Assembly: GCA_050290225.1 (NCBI GenBank) | Contig: JBNKHG010000068.1 | Span: 5,341 to 69,340, forward strand | Source: JBNKHG01 sp050290225 | GTDB taxonomy: Bacteria; Pseudomonadota; Gammaproteobacteria; Pseudomonadales; Cellvibrionaceae | Direction: 5' to 3' | Length of the DNA: 64,000 bases | Part shown: piece after piece, positions 52,986 through 62,597 of the stretch | How positions within the stretch are numbered: position 1 is the first letter of the stretch | Layout: each line of letters begins with the position of its first letter | Position numbers and translations under genes: made by a program | Notes under the pieces: model-generated | The model's database searches: none | What the model was told of the DNA's origin: nothing | The model's input: the letters and a program-made list of their open reading frames with translations, nothing else

Positions 52986-53386
52986 GATTGTGATGATTTC
53001 CGATTCGTGGTGATCATACTCCCCTTATTATTTCGGCGTAGAGCCCGAACCTGAAGATCAGTCACCTGCTGCTGAAAGCGGAAGCCAACCACAAACGCTG
53101 GGACCCTGGGGATTGCCGGTGCCGGGATCACCGGGGGTAGGGCATTATTGAAATGCTGGTAGAGCAGGGGTATGTACTTTGACTGAGCGCTTGCGGAAGC
53201 ACCTGGGAAAGCGGAAATTGTTCAGTGGCTTATAGCGCCAATGAGATCGTTTGTGGTTAAGCGGGGTGTCGACGAAGATGGGTCATCGCTGTCGTCATAA
53301 AACTGTTCTATAATTTAAATGCCACTGGGTTCCATTATCAATGGATTAACGTTCTAAAGAGATTGCCATACGTCAGTGAAGATTGG

Positions 53387-53905
53387 ATGGGCAATAATAA
53401 CGAAAAAGAGCATTTCTGGATGAGGAGACTGGTCGCTCAATATCACGGCCCGCTGTTAAGGTTCTTTAACAAGCATTCGCGGAATACCTGGGACGCTGAG
53501 GAACTGGCCCAGGAGGTATTCTGTAAGATATTGAAGCGCAACGATTTTTCTGCTGAGCACTACCCGGAATCACATCTATACACCATCGCCTGGAGTGTTT
53601 TGCGGGACCGTGCGAGACGCGAGAGAGTTCGCCGTGTTGACAAACACGTTAGCTACGATGAAGCCCTGGGTAAAGAAGAGAATGTACCTTTGGAGGACGC
53701 CATTGCAGGGGAGGAGCGTTATCGGCGCTTTTTGGACGGCCTTGAGCGGTTATCCCCCAAGACCAGGGGGGTATTTCTGCTAAGCCGTTATGAGGGAATG
53801 ACTTACGCGCAAATTGCCGAACACTATGATATCAGCGTCAGTGCCGTGGAAAAGCATATGATGAAAGCCATCGCACAATTAAAGAAAAGCCTTAAGGTCT
53901 GGTGA
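53387..53905 (+). CDS. FecI-type ECF sigma factor
   Basis: Extracytoplasmic-function sigma-70 factor of 172 residues. Region 2 covers about 10-80 (LVAQYHGPLLRFFNKHSRNT and AEELAQEVFCKILKR) and region 4 about 110-165 (LERLSPKTRGVFLLSRYEG, then MTYAQIAEHYDISVSAVEKH). ATG at 53387 chosen; a TTG at 53363 is possible. The following FecR gene starts in the stop codon of this one (TGATG), so they are translationally coupled. It should direct RNA polymerase to the receptor gene downstream in response to FecR. Confidence 0.9.
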   Translation: MGNNNEKEHFWMRRLVAQYHGPLLRFFNKHSRNTWDAEELAQEVFCKILKRNDFSAEHYPESHLYTIAWSVLRDRARRERVRRVDKHVSYDEALGKEENVPLEDAIAGEERYRRFLDGLERLSPKTRGVFLLSRYEGMTYAQIAEHYDISVSAVEKHMMKAIAQLKKSLKVW

Positions 53906-55005
53906 TGTCGGATATGAATCGTGATGCCTCATTATCCCCCGGTGCCGCGCTTATAGATGAGCAAGCACATCAGTGGTTTGCAATCATGCGATCCGACACC
54001 TTTAGCCAAGACGATCTTGCGGCTCACAGGGCCTGGCTGGATGCGGATTTGAGGCACCAGAAGGCCTATAGGGAACTGGAGTCGCTGTGGGATATGATCG
54101 GCGACTACCGTGATCAACCCGAGGTGCGGGCGCTGCGCCAAACGGCACTCGCCGAGCGCGAGCCTGTTAACGAATCAGGTCCGCCTCGAAGGAGCCGACG
54201 TCAAACATTGGGCTTATCCCTCGCCGTAGCCGCATCCTTGATTATTGCGGTCCTGGTTTTACGTCTGGCCCCTGGCCAAATGACTGACGCCCTTTGGGGG
54301 ATATTACAGGATACTGACTACAGGACGGACATAGGGGAGCAAAGAACCGTCAAGTTGACCGATGGATCGAAAGTCGTTCTGGATACCCAAACCCACATTG
54401 TGACGGATTTTACCGAGCAGGCGCGCCGTGTCTTTCTGCACGCCGGTCAGGCGAGCTTCGACGTGGCAAAAGACGCCAATCGTCCATTTATTGTTATAAC
54501 AGGCAAGGGCAAAATAACCGCATTGGGGACCTTTTTTGTCGTTCGTATGAATGAGGACAGGGTTCTGGTGACATTGATTGAAGGGCGTGTAGAGGTCGCG
54601 AAAGTCGAACCATCATTGTCAGCCCCCGATACCTCCGAACAGGGGGCCACATCGGATATTGAGGTGCTGCAACTGGAGGCGGGGCAGCAAGTGGCCTTGA
54701 TGGAAGAGGGTATCAGCAGCGCACAACAGGCCAGTCTGGAACAGGCGACCGGGTGGCAAAAGGGTCGCCTGGTATTCGATGATACTCCTTTGGAGGACGT
54801 TATAGATGACCTCAATCGCTATTCGCGGCAGAAAATTCTTGTGGGTGACGAATCGATAAAAACCATCAGGGTTACCGGCGTCTTTAAATCCGGTGACAAT
54901 GATCGGGCCATCAAGGCATTCAAAAGTTATTTCTCATTGAAAGTGACCAGAGACAGTAACGGTAATCTGGTGTTGCTTCCCTCCAAAATGCCTTCTGCCG
55001 GTTGA
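53905..55005 (+). CDS. FecR-type anti-sigma/sigma-regulator
   Basis: Inner-membrane sigma regulator of 366 residues. The N-terminal cytoplasmic DUF4880-like domain holds AHQWFAIMRSDTFSQDDLAA, followed by HRAWLDADLRHQKAYRELES. One transmembrane segment follows at about 103-122 (TLGLSLAVAASLIIAVLVLR). The periplasmic FecR domain (about 140-240) includes RTVKLTDGSKVVLDTQT, and the C-terminal part (about 290-360) resembles the secretin/TonB short N-terminal-like domain that contacts the receptor. It carries the outer-membrane signal to the sigma factor. Confidence 0.9.
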   Translation: MSDMNRDASLSPGAALIDEQAHQWFAIMRSDTFSQDDLAAHRAWLDADLRHQKAYRELESLWDMIGDYRDQPEVRALRQTALAEREPVNESGPPRRSRRQTLGLSLAVAASLIIAVLVLRLAPGQMTDALWGILQDTDYRTDIGEQRTVKLTDGSKVVLDTQTHIVTDFTEQARRVFLHAGQASFDVAKDANRPFIVITGKGKITALGTFFVVRMNEDRVLVTLIEGRVEVAKVEPSLSAPDTSEQGATSDIEVLQLEAGQQVALMEEGISSAQQASLEQATGWQKGRLVFDDTPLEDVIDDLNRYSRQKILVGDESIKTIRVTGVFKSGDNDRAIKAFKSYFSLKVTRDSNGNLVLLPSKMPSAG

Positions 55006-55655
55006 TGCCCGGCGTCGCTCGCCAATGCGATTGCAAATAAACTGTTTGGATTCTTTCTATTGAGATGTAGCCACTTCGAACGCCCGACGAATCGCCAACG
55101 GATTTTCCGAATCTGGACTCAGTGAATAAAAGTATGCCTCATAGAGATAGTTTCGACAAATCTTTATCAAATCGCTTGGAGAGCTAGAAACACCAACTAT
55201 TAAGCCTATAAATCAAATTCGTCATAAATAGAACTGCTCGCTAACCAAAGCATAGGTGGATGGGGATCAGAGGCCCACTACTTGTTGAGTTGTCACTGAG
55301 TCTGTCTGTTCCCACTTATATGAAATAACTGTTGACTGCGTTAAAGTCAGATCCCTTATAAAAGACACCTAAGCCAAGCTCGATGTCCTTTTATTTACCT
55401 ATTCAAAATCCGAGTCCAAAATACGTGGGTTTCTACTCTACTATTCCTGATGGACCTAACATCCCCCTATATAGAGCGCAGCCAGAATTCAACTATACTG
55501 CTACACCATGGCAATATTCTTATAATTACGGGCAAAGCAACCTCTATTTACTCATTCAATCTAAGTGAGGCAGTTACGAAAATGCACGTAATTAATCGTG
55601 ACTGTAGATAATTCCTTCAGTACGCTAAAGTTAAAATAACAAGCGGAGAAAGAGC
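55006..55655. other. AT-rich junction region before the STN receptor
   Basis: About 650 bp in which base composition falls from the GC-rich host type to AT-rich. A 61-codon plus-strand frame at 55383-55568 (rich in Y, N and P) lacks homology and is weakly supported. No tRNA or attachment site was recognised. The sigma-dependent promoter of the receptor should lie near the right end. Confidence 0.45.
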
Positions 55656-58172
55656 ATGAATATGAGCAAGCCCAACCAGCGTGGTCTCCTAACCTCCTCA
55701 AATTCTAAAGAACTAAATTTACCACACTACAATCCAGGTCAAATTCTCAAAAGAGTAGTAAAAGCCGAAATCTGGAAAAAAGTTATCGGCACTTCAGCCC
55801 TGCTCGTAGGTACCGCAGCCTTACTCCAAAACCCGGCCTATGCCGACGATAGAATGTTCATTGAAATAAAAGCAGCCCAGGTAGGGGAGGCGCTAAAAAA
55901 GTTCGCGTTGCAAACGGATAACGAAATTCTCTTCACCGCTGCCCTGGTGAAAGATAAAACAACCAAGGGTGTCAGTGGTGAATACACGGAAGCAGAAGCC
56001 TTGGAAATGATTCTGGAGGGAACTGGGCTGACGGCAAATAAAACTGAAGATAATGTGTATTTGGTAGAGGTTGATACGGGGATTAAGGGTGGAAAAAAAA
56101 AGTCCGTTAATGATAGTTTGGTACAATATTTAAGTTCGCCGAATTCACAAAAACGAAACTATCAGGATCTAATTGAAGAGATTACGGTTACTGGGCAAAA
56201 GCGAGGGGAACAAAATATTCAAGATGTCCCAATATTGATATCTGTTCTAAGCGGGTCAGAACTAGATGGCAGTAGCTTTGAGGGCGTAAATGAAGCGCTA
56301 AAACAGGTGCCGGGCCTATTCCTCTTCTCAACCTTCCAGGGCGGAGGCACTAAGATTTCTATGCGTGGAGTGACATCAAATAGTTCTCTTTTTGACGGGA
56401 GTGGCACGGTAGGATACTACTTAGACGAGATTCCTTTTGCATTTGTAAAATTTCCGATAACCCCAGACGCCGGTGCATATGATCTTGAACAAGTAGAAGT
56501 GCTCCGTGGCCCGCAAGGAACATTATATGGGGCTAACGCTTTAAACGGTGTAATCCGCATACTCACAAAAGACGCTGATTTAGACAAATTCGAGTTTAAA
56601 GCAAGATCATCTCTATCAAATACCAAAGACGGCTCTGATAGCTATCGCGGAGATATGGCTATTAACGTACCACTGGTTCCCGGTAAGCTTGCAGCAAGGG
56701 CAGTAATCGGATACAACGACCAGGGGGGGTGGGTTGACAAGTCTACAGAGAAAGATGCAAATGATGCTGAAATAGGAAATTATCGCCTCAAATTTAACGC
56801 AGAGCCTACTGATGCCCTTGCAGTAGAAGTATCTGCTTGGTACTCGCGCGATAAGCGAGGGGCTCCTTCTGCTTCCGGTGATGACAGATTCAGTATTAGC
56901 ACATTAAAAGAACCCATCACGACAGACTATGACGCGTATAACCTATTATTAAGCTATGAATTTCCCACTTTTAATGTAATGAGCGCTACCAGCCATATTG
57001 ATCTAGAAAACATTGGATCTCTCGATCTTCAAAACTTAGGGTTAGGTTCAATAATCACAGAAATGTATGCGAATCTAACAACGGAAGAACTGAGGATCAC
57101 ATCTACAAGTGACGGTCTATGGAAGTGGTCACTTGGCGCTATGTATCGCGACGCAGAAGACCGTCGCCGTTCAATTCTTCCAGACCTTTTTCCTTCGCCA
57201 GTTGATAACCATAATATTTCAGAATCTATCGCAGTCTTTGGAGAAATTGATCGAAGCTTTCTTGAAGGAAAATTGGGGCTTACTTTGGGATTAAGGTACT
57301 TCGAAGATAAATTCGAATACAGGGAAGCAAGCCGCTTCGACGGCACGCCTCCAGAGAACCTGATATCTTCTGATAAAACTTTTGATGCAGTTACTCCACG
57401 TGTAGTATTAACTTGGTACCCCAATGAAGACCTCACTGTATACGGTTCATATTCGCAAGGCTTTCGTAGTGGATTTGAGTTAAATGGCAGCATCAGACAG
57501 TTTGCTCCAACAACACCTCCAGTAGAAGAAGATGTACTAACAAACTATGAGCTCGGAGCAAAAGGAACCCTACTGAACAACTACATAAGCTTTGACACCG
57601 CAATATATTACATTGATTGGAAGGATACACAACAAACACTATGGATTGATATAGGAGGGGGGGTCGTTGACGCAGTTGCTTTGAATGGCGAGGATGCTAG
57701 TGGGATAGGCGTTGACTTTGGTGTTAACGCTTACATTACTCAATCATTAAATATTGGTTTGTCGTTGAGCTGGAACGACCTAACAATTGATGGAGATATG
57801 AATGCCGACGGCGTAGTAATATTCGAAAAAGGGGATCGTTTAGACGAATCTCCCAAAACTACGGTTGGACTCACCGTCAATTATAATTTCCCTTTTGGAA
57901 AATCAGGATATGAAGGGAAATTATCTGCTTCCTCTAACTATCACACTGAACAAATTAGACGGGACACTGTGGGAGCAATTTCTGAAAGCGATAGCATACT
58001 GAATACTAAGCTAAGTTTTTCTATAAACGCTCCTAAACGCTGGAGCGCAACGCTCTATGCTGACAACATCAACGATGAAGATGGAATTGTAAGAACTGCC
58101 CCGGGATTTCCCCAGTGGAGTTCTCGAATACGCCCTCGCACAGTGGGGCTAATTTTCGAGTATCAATATTAA
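55656..58172 (+). CDS. TonB-dependent receptor with STN signalling domain
   Basis: Outer-membrane receptor-transducer of 838 residues. Signal region with VIGTSALLVGTAALL and cleavage near AYADD. The STN domain lies at about 68-130 (AAQVGEALKKFALQTDNEIL, EYTEAEALEMILEGTGLT) and is the part that contacts a FecR protein. Then a charged linker, the TonB box EEITVTGQKRGEQNIQDVPI, the plug with YDLEQVEVLRGPQGTLYGAN, and a barrel ending LIFEYQY. The codons are AT-rich, unlike the FecI/FecR genes. It is probably regulated by them and imports a bulky substrate unknown from sequence. Confidence 0.9.
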   Translation: MNMSKPNQRGLLTSSNSKELNLPHYNPGQILKRVVKAEIWKKVIGTSALLVGTAALLQNPAYADDRMFIEIKAAQVGEALKKFALQTDNEILFTAALVKDKTTKGVSGEYTEAEALEMILEGTGLTANKTEDNVYLVEVDTGIKGGKKKSVNDSLVQYLSSPNSQKRNYQDLIEEITVTGQKRGEQNIQDVPILISVLSGSELDGSSFEGVNEALKQVPGLFLFSTFQGGGTKISMRGVTSNSSLFDGSGTVGYYLDEIPFAFVKFPITPDAGAYDLEQVEVLRGPQGTLYGANALNGVIRILTKDADLDKFEFKARSSLSNTKDGSDSYRGDMAINVPLVPGKLAARAVIGYNDQGGWVDKSTEKDANDAEIGNYRLKFNAEPTDALAVEVSAWYSRDKRGAPSASGDDRFSISTLKEPITTDYDAYNLLLSYEFPTFNVMSATSHIDLENIGSLDLQNLGLGSIITEMYANLTTEELRITSTSDGLWKWSLGAMYRDAEDRRRSILPDLFPSPVDNHNISESIAVFGEIDRSFLEGKLGLTLGLRYFEDKFEYREASRFDGTPPENLISSDKTFDAVTPRVVLTWYPNEDLTVYGSYSQGFRSGFELNGSIRQFAPTTPPVEEDVLTNYELGAKGTLLNNYISFDTAIYYIDWKDTQQTLWIDIGGGVVDAVALNGEDASGIGVDFGVNAYITQSLNIGLSLSWNDLTIDGDMNADGVVIFEKGDRLDESPKTTVGLTVNYNFPFGKSGYEGKLSASSNYHTEQIRRDTVGAISESDSILNTKLSFSINAPKRWSATLYADNINDEDGIVRTAPGFPQWSSRIRPRTVGLIFEYQY

Positions 58173-58369
58173 TATCGCAGTCAGCTAAAGATCGACTTGA
58201 AGATGCTTGGCATCCAAGTCGATCATTGTATGCAAGCTAGCGTTATCATCATGACTTTTCTCTATGGCTACTCTATCTAGGATCGGGCCTCTAATCATCG
58301 CAAATTAATCCTACGACTATGATATATCAAACGTAGCATTTTCGAATTACATATCAATAGGACAGTAAG

Positions 58370-59719
58370 TTGTACGCACCTATAAAACGTCACCGTCTCC
58401 TATCTCAAGTAGCTCCAATTAACGGCTCCTATTTTTTTTATATTCCAATGTGGAGCATACTTCCTGGAATATACGCCAAGTATTTCCAAATCGAGATTAC
58501 CTCAGTCGCGGCTGTTGTACTATTAGTTCGGATATTTGACGGTTTTAGTGACCCAACTATTGGATATTTAGCTGATCGTCATAGAGAATCCGGAGGATCG
58601 AGAAAACCCTGGGTTTTAGCTGGAGGCATCGGGTTAATAATTGCTTGCTACTGTCTTTTTATTCCGCCAAAACAGGTTTCAACGGCATACTACCTCTTTT
58701 GGTCTTTGGCATTTTTTTTAGCATTTACGACCATAGAAGTCCCTCATTTAGCGTGGTGTAGTGAGCTAACTACAGACTATAACCAAAGAGCCAGTGTTTT
58801 TAGCATGCGAACATTTAGCATGTCTCTTGGAATTCTCCTTTTCTATGCATTGCCATTATTACCAATCTACCCAAACAATAACTATACCCCTGAAGTACTT
58901 GAAGACGCTGCTAAAGTTGGAGGGCTTTTTATTATATTCGGCTGTTTGGCAGCTCTGTTATGGGCACCACCTGGACGCATAATAATTACAGATCGAAAAG
59001 ACAGTTTAAAACTTCTTATAAGCTCACTTATCCATAATAGACCCTTACTCATATATCTTTCCGCATATATTTTTACGGGTCTGTGTTTAGGAATGTGGTT
59101 CGGACTTCTTTATATCTATATGGACAGTTACCTCTGTGTAGGCACACACCTCGCCATCATGTTTACCGCGGGTGCACTTACTTCAATTCTGGCTATTCCA
59201 TTTTGGACATTAGTAATCGAAAAGACGAATAAGCATATAGCCTGGTCAATTGGTATGACTCTATTTTGCTTACAACTTATAAGTACAAGCTATTTAAATA
59301 TGGATTCTCCTTGGATTCTTTCCCTTATCCTAATCGTAATCGCACATGCTGCATTTTCCTGTAATAACGTCGCTTCTATGTCTGCACTAGGAGACGTTAT
59401 TGACTACGGTAAACTCAAGTTTAGAAAAGATCGAGGAGCCACATATTTTGCGATAAATGGGCTGCTGTATAAAGTAGGTCTAGGTTTGGGGAGCGGGGTA
59501 TCACTAGGTATAGCTGGACAATTCGGTTTCGATCCTAGTGAAATACAGTTCACAGAAACTGCTGCTTATGGACTCAAACTGGGTTTTATCTATCTTCCGG
59601 TAATATTTGGATTAATAAGTATAGTTTTTATCTTAAGAACTCCGATTAATCGACGCCGACAAAAAATTATTGAAAGAAGGTTAGCCTCAAAATTAATTGA
59701 CGCACACAATCTACAATAA
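58370..59719 (+). CDS. GPH/MFS-type sugar:cation symporter-like transporter
   Basis: Polytopic inner-membrane protein of 449 residues with about 12 hydrophobic segments, matching the glycoside-pentoside-hexuronide branch of the major facilitator superfamily. Landmarks: VRIFDGFSDPTIGYLADRHR, GGSRKPWVLAGG, WCSELTTDYNQRASVFSMR and, in the second half, DVIDYGKLKFRKDRGATYFA. Members take up sugars or glycosides with Na+ or H+. The start is TTG with AGGACAG upstream. It should carry across the inner membrane what the preceding receptor brings into the periplasm. Confidence 0.85.
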   Translation: MYAPIKRHRLLSQVAPINGSYFFYIPMWSILPGIYAKYFQIEITSVAAVVLLVRIFDGFSDPTIGYLADRHRESGGSRKPWVLAGGIGLIIACYCLFIPPKQVSTAYYLFWSLAFFLAFTTIEVPHLAWCSELTTDYNQRASVFSMRTFSMSLGILLFYALPLLPIYPNNNYTPEVLEDAAKVGGLFIIFGCLAALLWAPPGRIIITDRKDSLKLLISSLIHNRPLLIYLSAYIFTGLCLGMWFGLLYIYMDSYLCVGTHLAIMFTAGALTSILAIPFWTLVIEKTNKHIAWSIGMTLFCLQLISTSYLNMDSPWILSLILIVIAHAAFSCNNVASMSALGDVIDYGKLKFRKDRGATYFAINGLLYKVGLGLGSGVSLGIAGQFGFDPSEIQFTETAAYGLKLGFIYLPVIFGLISIVFILRTPINRRRQKIIERRLASKLIDAHNLQ

Positions 59720-59754
59720 ATCTTAATTTAAACATCAGGAATAAGGGGAACAAG

Positions 59755-60732
59755 ATGAAATTAGATAACAATGCGCTTTTGGAAATTTACAAAAGGATGG
59801 TAAGCATCCGAAAGTTTGAAGAGGTTGCCACGATTCTATATCTTGACGGACAAATACCAGGTGCTTGTCATAGTAGCATTGGTCACGAAGCTGCTATTGT
59901 GGGAGCTTGTATGGCGTTAAGAGATGACGACTATATAACAGGGACACATCGCTCCCATGGTCATCCAATTGGAAAAGGTGCGAATTTGGACGTACTTATG
60001 GCTGAACTTATGGGTAAGGCCAATGGAATTTGCAAAGGACGAGGTGGTTCTATGCATTTAGCTGATAGTAGCGTTGGTATAGTCGGCGAATCCGCTATTG
60101 TGGGGGGGGGGATCCCTTTAGCAACTGGCTGCGGATTAAGTGCAAAAGTAAGAAAAACAGATCAAGTAGGCCTGTGTTTCTTTGGAGATGGTGCAAGCAA
60201 TCAAGGAACGTTTCACGAATCAATAAACATGGCATCGGTCTGGAAATTGCCGGTAATCTATTTTTGTGAAAACAACCACTACGCAATAACCACATCGGTA
60301 GAAAATAGCCATGGACAACCTGATATTGCCAAAAGAGCACAAGGATATGGCGTTCCGGGAATCACTGTTGATGGACAAGATGTACTAGCAGTATACAAAG
60401 TTTGTAAAGAAGCTATAGAGCGTGCTCGCCGTGGTGATGGTCCATCAATAGTTGAAGCCAAAACGTATCGGTTTGACGAGCATCAAGTTGGTCTCAATAT
60501 TTTAGGCGATCCATACCGTCCTCTATCCGAAGTTGAGAACTATATTAACAACCGCGACCCAATTTCTCAATTTAGAACTTTTCTTCTTAAAAAGAATTTC
60601 CCGGAAGGAGATATTTTGGATATAGAAATAATAGTAACAAAAAACGTTGAAAATGCTGTCGAATTCGCAAAATCCAGCCCGTTACCCAATCCAGATTCAC
60701 TATTCGATTACATGTATTGTAATGCAATTTAA
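59755..60732 (+). CDS. Thiamine-diphosphate-dependent dehydrogenase E1 alpha subunit (AcoA/PdhA-like)
   Basis: E1 alpha subunit of 325 residues, of the acetoin/pyruvate dehydrogenase type. Landmarks: HSSIGHEAAIVGACMAL, the active-site histidine in THRSHGHPIGKG, GKGRGGSMHL-like GICKGRGGSMHLADSSVGI, and the thiamine/Mg site GDGASNQGTFHESINMASVW ending at CENNHYAI. It decarboxylates or cleaves a 2-oxo compound together with E1 beta. AATAAGGGG precedes the ATG. It lies 35 bp after the transporter gene, with AT-rich coding like its neighbours. Confidence 0.9.
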   Translation: MKLDNNALLEIYKRMVSIRKFEEVATILYLDGQIPGACHSSIGHEAAIVGACMALRDDDYITGTHRSHGHPIGKGANLDVLMAELMGKANGICKGRGGSMHLADSSVGIVGESAIVGGGIPLATGCGLSAKVRKTDQVGLCFFGDGASNQGTFHESINMASVWKLPVIYFCENNHYAITTSVENSHGQPDIAKRAQGYGVPGITVDGQDVLAVYKVCKEAIERARRGDGPSIVEAKTYRFDEHQVGLNILGDPYRPLSEVENYINNRDPISQFRTFLLKKNFPEGDILDIEIIVTKNVENAVEFAKSSPLPNPDSLFDYMYCNAI

Positions 60733-60802
60733 CCATCCATAAACAGGTATCTAAAAGTAAACAATAATTCCTACATTTAACACAGACAGGAAAATTACTG
60801 AC

Positions 60803-61801
60803 ATGAGCCAAAAAACTCCTTTTGATATAAGTAGGCAGCATGGAAATAAGATTAGCTATCTTGATGCCATAGTACAAGCTCAGATAGAAGAGATGGCTAA
60901 CGACGAGCGTGTCATTTTAATTGGTGAAGATCTCACAATATATGGCGACGGAAAAGTGATGAAGGAATTTGGTCCAAATCGGGTATGGAACACGCCAATA
61001 TCCGAAAACAGTTTTAGCGGTATGGCAGTAGGAGCTGCAATGACTGGACTACGACCAATTGTCGCGCTCTCGATTGCTAGCTTCATGTATTTAGCTTCTG
61101 ACCAGATTATCAATCAGGCTGGAAAGTTACACTACATGACAGGAGGTCAGATGAAAGTTCCTGTAGTGTTTCGCTGTACTCTTTATCACAATGGATCCAT
61201 CGCAGCTCAACATTCAGATAGACCATACCCTATGTTTATGAATGCTCCTGGATTGAAAATCATCGCGCCTTCCACTCCAGCAGATATGAAGGGCATGCTA
61301 AAATCCGCAATTCGAGATGACGACCCTGTTATGGTATTTGAAGACAAAAACCTTTGGACATCCAAAGAAGAAGTTCCGACTGATAACAACTTTGTAGTCC
61401 CGATTGGCAAGGCCGACGTGAAGAGAAAAGGTTCTGATATCACATTAGTTTCGGTTTCTGGCTGTTTAAAACCGGCCCTTCTTGCTGCAGAAGCTTTAGA
61501 AAATAAAGGCGTATCTGTTGAAGTAATTGATCCTCGAACCTTGGTTCCCTTTGACTCTGCAACAGTAATAGATTCTGTCTGCAAAACGGGTCGATTAGTT
61601 ATCATGGATAATGCAAATAAAACTTGCGGAGTTGCATCAGAAATCGCTGCAATAGTAGCAGAAGAGGCATTTGGAAGCTTGCGAAAACCCATTGTGCGAG
61701 TATCGACACCTGATGTACATGTACCTTTTAGCCCCGTACTAGAAAAACAACTCTATCCAACTAAAGATTCAGCAATCGCTGCTATTGAAAGTATTTTGTA
61801 G
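60803..61801 (+). CDS. Thiamine-diphosphate-dependent dehydrogenase E1 beta subunit (AcoB/PdhB-like)
   Basis: E1 beta subunit of 332 residues. Landmarks: SYLDAIVQAQIEEMANDERV, ILIGEDLTIYGDGKVMKEFG, TPISENSFSGMAVGAAMTGL and AAQHSDRPYPMFMNAPGLKI. The C-terminal domain includes VEVIDPRTLVPFDSATVIDS. Forms an alpha2beta2 E1 with the upstream subunit. The gene begins 70 bp after E1 alpha and has a purine-rich upstream stretch. Confidence 0.9.
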   Translation: MSQKTPFDISRQHGNKISYLDAIVQAQIEEMANDERVILIGEDLTIYGDGKVMKEFGPNRVWNTPISENSFSGMAVGAAMTGLRPIVALSIASFMYLASDQIINQAGKLHYMTGGQMKVPVVFRCTLYHNGSIAAQHSDRPYPMFMNAPGLKIIAPSTPADMKGMLKSAIRDDDPVMVFEDKNLWTSKEEVPTDNNFVVPIGKADVKRKGSDITLVSVSGCLKPALLAAEALENKGVSVEVIDPRTLVPFDSATVIDSVCKTGRLVIMDNANKTCGVASEIAAIVAEEAFGSLRKPIVRVSTPDVHVPFSPVLEKQLYPTKDSAIAAIESIL

Positions 61802-61849
61802 CTAAGCAACGTCTTGAAATAACAGAAAAGTAATTTGGAGAATAGAACT

Positions 61850-62095
61850 ATGACAATGAAATTAATAATGCCAAAATCAGGAATGGGAACGTCGGAGGGG
61901 ACAATAGCACGCTGGTTAATAGCGGAAGGAGACGCATTTACGAAAGGAGATGTCATTGTTGAAGTCGAGACTGCAAAAGCGGTTGAGGAGGTTGAAGCCC
62001 CGATAGATGGCATACTTAGAAAAATATTGCTTGCAGAAGGTGAAACTGCCGAGGTTCACTCTGATATTGCATTACTTGAAGAGAAAGAAGAGTAG
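61850..62095 (+). CDS. Free-standing lipoyl-domain protein
   Basis: An 81-residue single lipoyl domain from the ATG at 61850 (TTTGGAG nine bases upstream). It has the lipoyl-lysine hairpin VEVETAKAVEEVEAPIDG with the modified Lys in ETAKA, and ends after DIALLEEKEE. Normal E2 subunits continue with a linker, an E1/E3-binding domain and an acyltransferase domain; here there is only the carrier. It follows E1 beta by 48 bp in the same direction. Either it is a dedicated small carrier or a truncated E2; the tidy domain end argues for the former. No E3 gene is nearby. Confidence 0.85.
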   Translation: MTMKLIMPKSGMGTSEGTIARWLIAEGDAFTKGDVIVEVETAKAVEEVEAPIDGILRKILLAEGETAEVHSDIALLEEKEE

Positions 62096-62597
62096 CGATA
62101 TAAAAATACGATTATTATCATACCTCTGAAAAATAAACTGTAAGAATATGATTGAATCCAAGAGGGGTGCGAATCTTCGCGCCTCTATTGAGATTAGAGT
62201 ATATGAATTAATGAATGCCAAAAAGACTATATAATAGAGAAAGAAAAAAATTTGTCGTATTTGCCTCTCTATATACAAATTCCTGTGCAACCGCCAAATG
62301 GAATTTCCCAGTTAAAATTGTCGGCTTCTGGGAAACGAAATAAGCCAGTATCAACGCGTTAATACCTCAATAATGGCCGCTGATTAAAGGTGTAACTTTT
62401 CTTCTAAACGTGGGACCTTGGCTTCTATGAGAGTTTCAATTTACCTAACGTGGCGGAGATCTCTGAATAGGAAATACCACACTGAAGAGGAAATAATTAA
62501 AGCCATCACAGAGCATGAGGCCGGGGGACAAGTTTGATGACATAAGCTGGATGTCGACAGTCGCCTTTTACAACCAGCGTTGCAAGTGTGGCACCTA
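62096..62597 (+). other. AT-rich region with an IS3 remnant left of IS630
   Basis: About 500 bp. The first half is AT-rich and contains a bulged hairpin AGAGGGGTGCG / CGCGCCTCT (about 62160-62185), possibly a terminator of the E1-lipoyl operon without a T-run. The second half carries the OrfA remnant. Confidence 0.45.
62469..62594 (+). pseudogene. IS3-type OrfA transposase remnant with frameshift
   Basis: Translation gives RKYHTEEEIIKAITEHEAGG followed by QV and a TGA. One base later the frame continues DDISWMSTVAFYNQRCKCG. Together these match the N-terminal helix-turn-helix of IS3-family OrfA (TEEQII...EHEAG...ATFYNWKAKYGG). Frameshifted and cut by the IS630 insertion at its right side. 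Confidence 0.72.

Larger units (their letters stand above)
52829..53386. other. Region with a response-regulator remnant and a tandem array
   Basis: About 560 bp between the hydrolase and the sigma-factor gene. The left end encodes the last residues of an OmpR-type regulator on the minus strand, joined to a 13-bp repeat array; both are listed. The right part is AT-rich and should contain the sigma-factor promoter. Confidence 0.5.

Noticed and set aside
55383..55568. 61-codon frame in the AT-rich junction
   Set aside because: Biased Y/N/P composition and no ribosome site; could be random in AT-rich DNA.
55006..55655. tRNA-associated attachment site at the left end of the AT-rich island
   Set aside because: No cloverleaf-forming sequence, no integrase gene and no matching direct repeats were found by eye.
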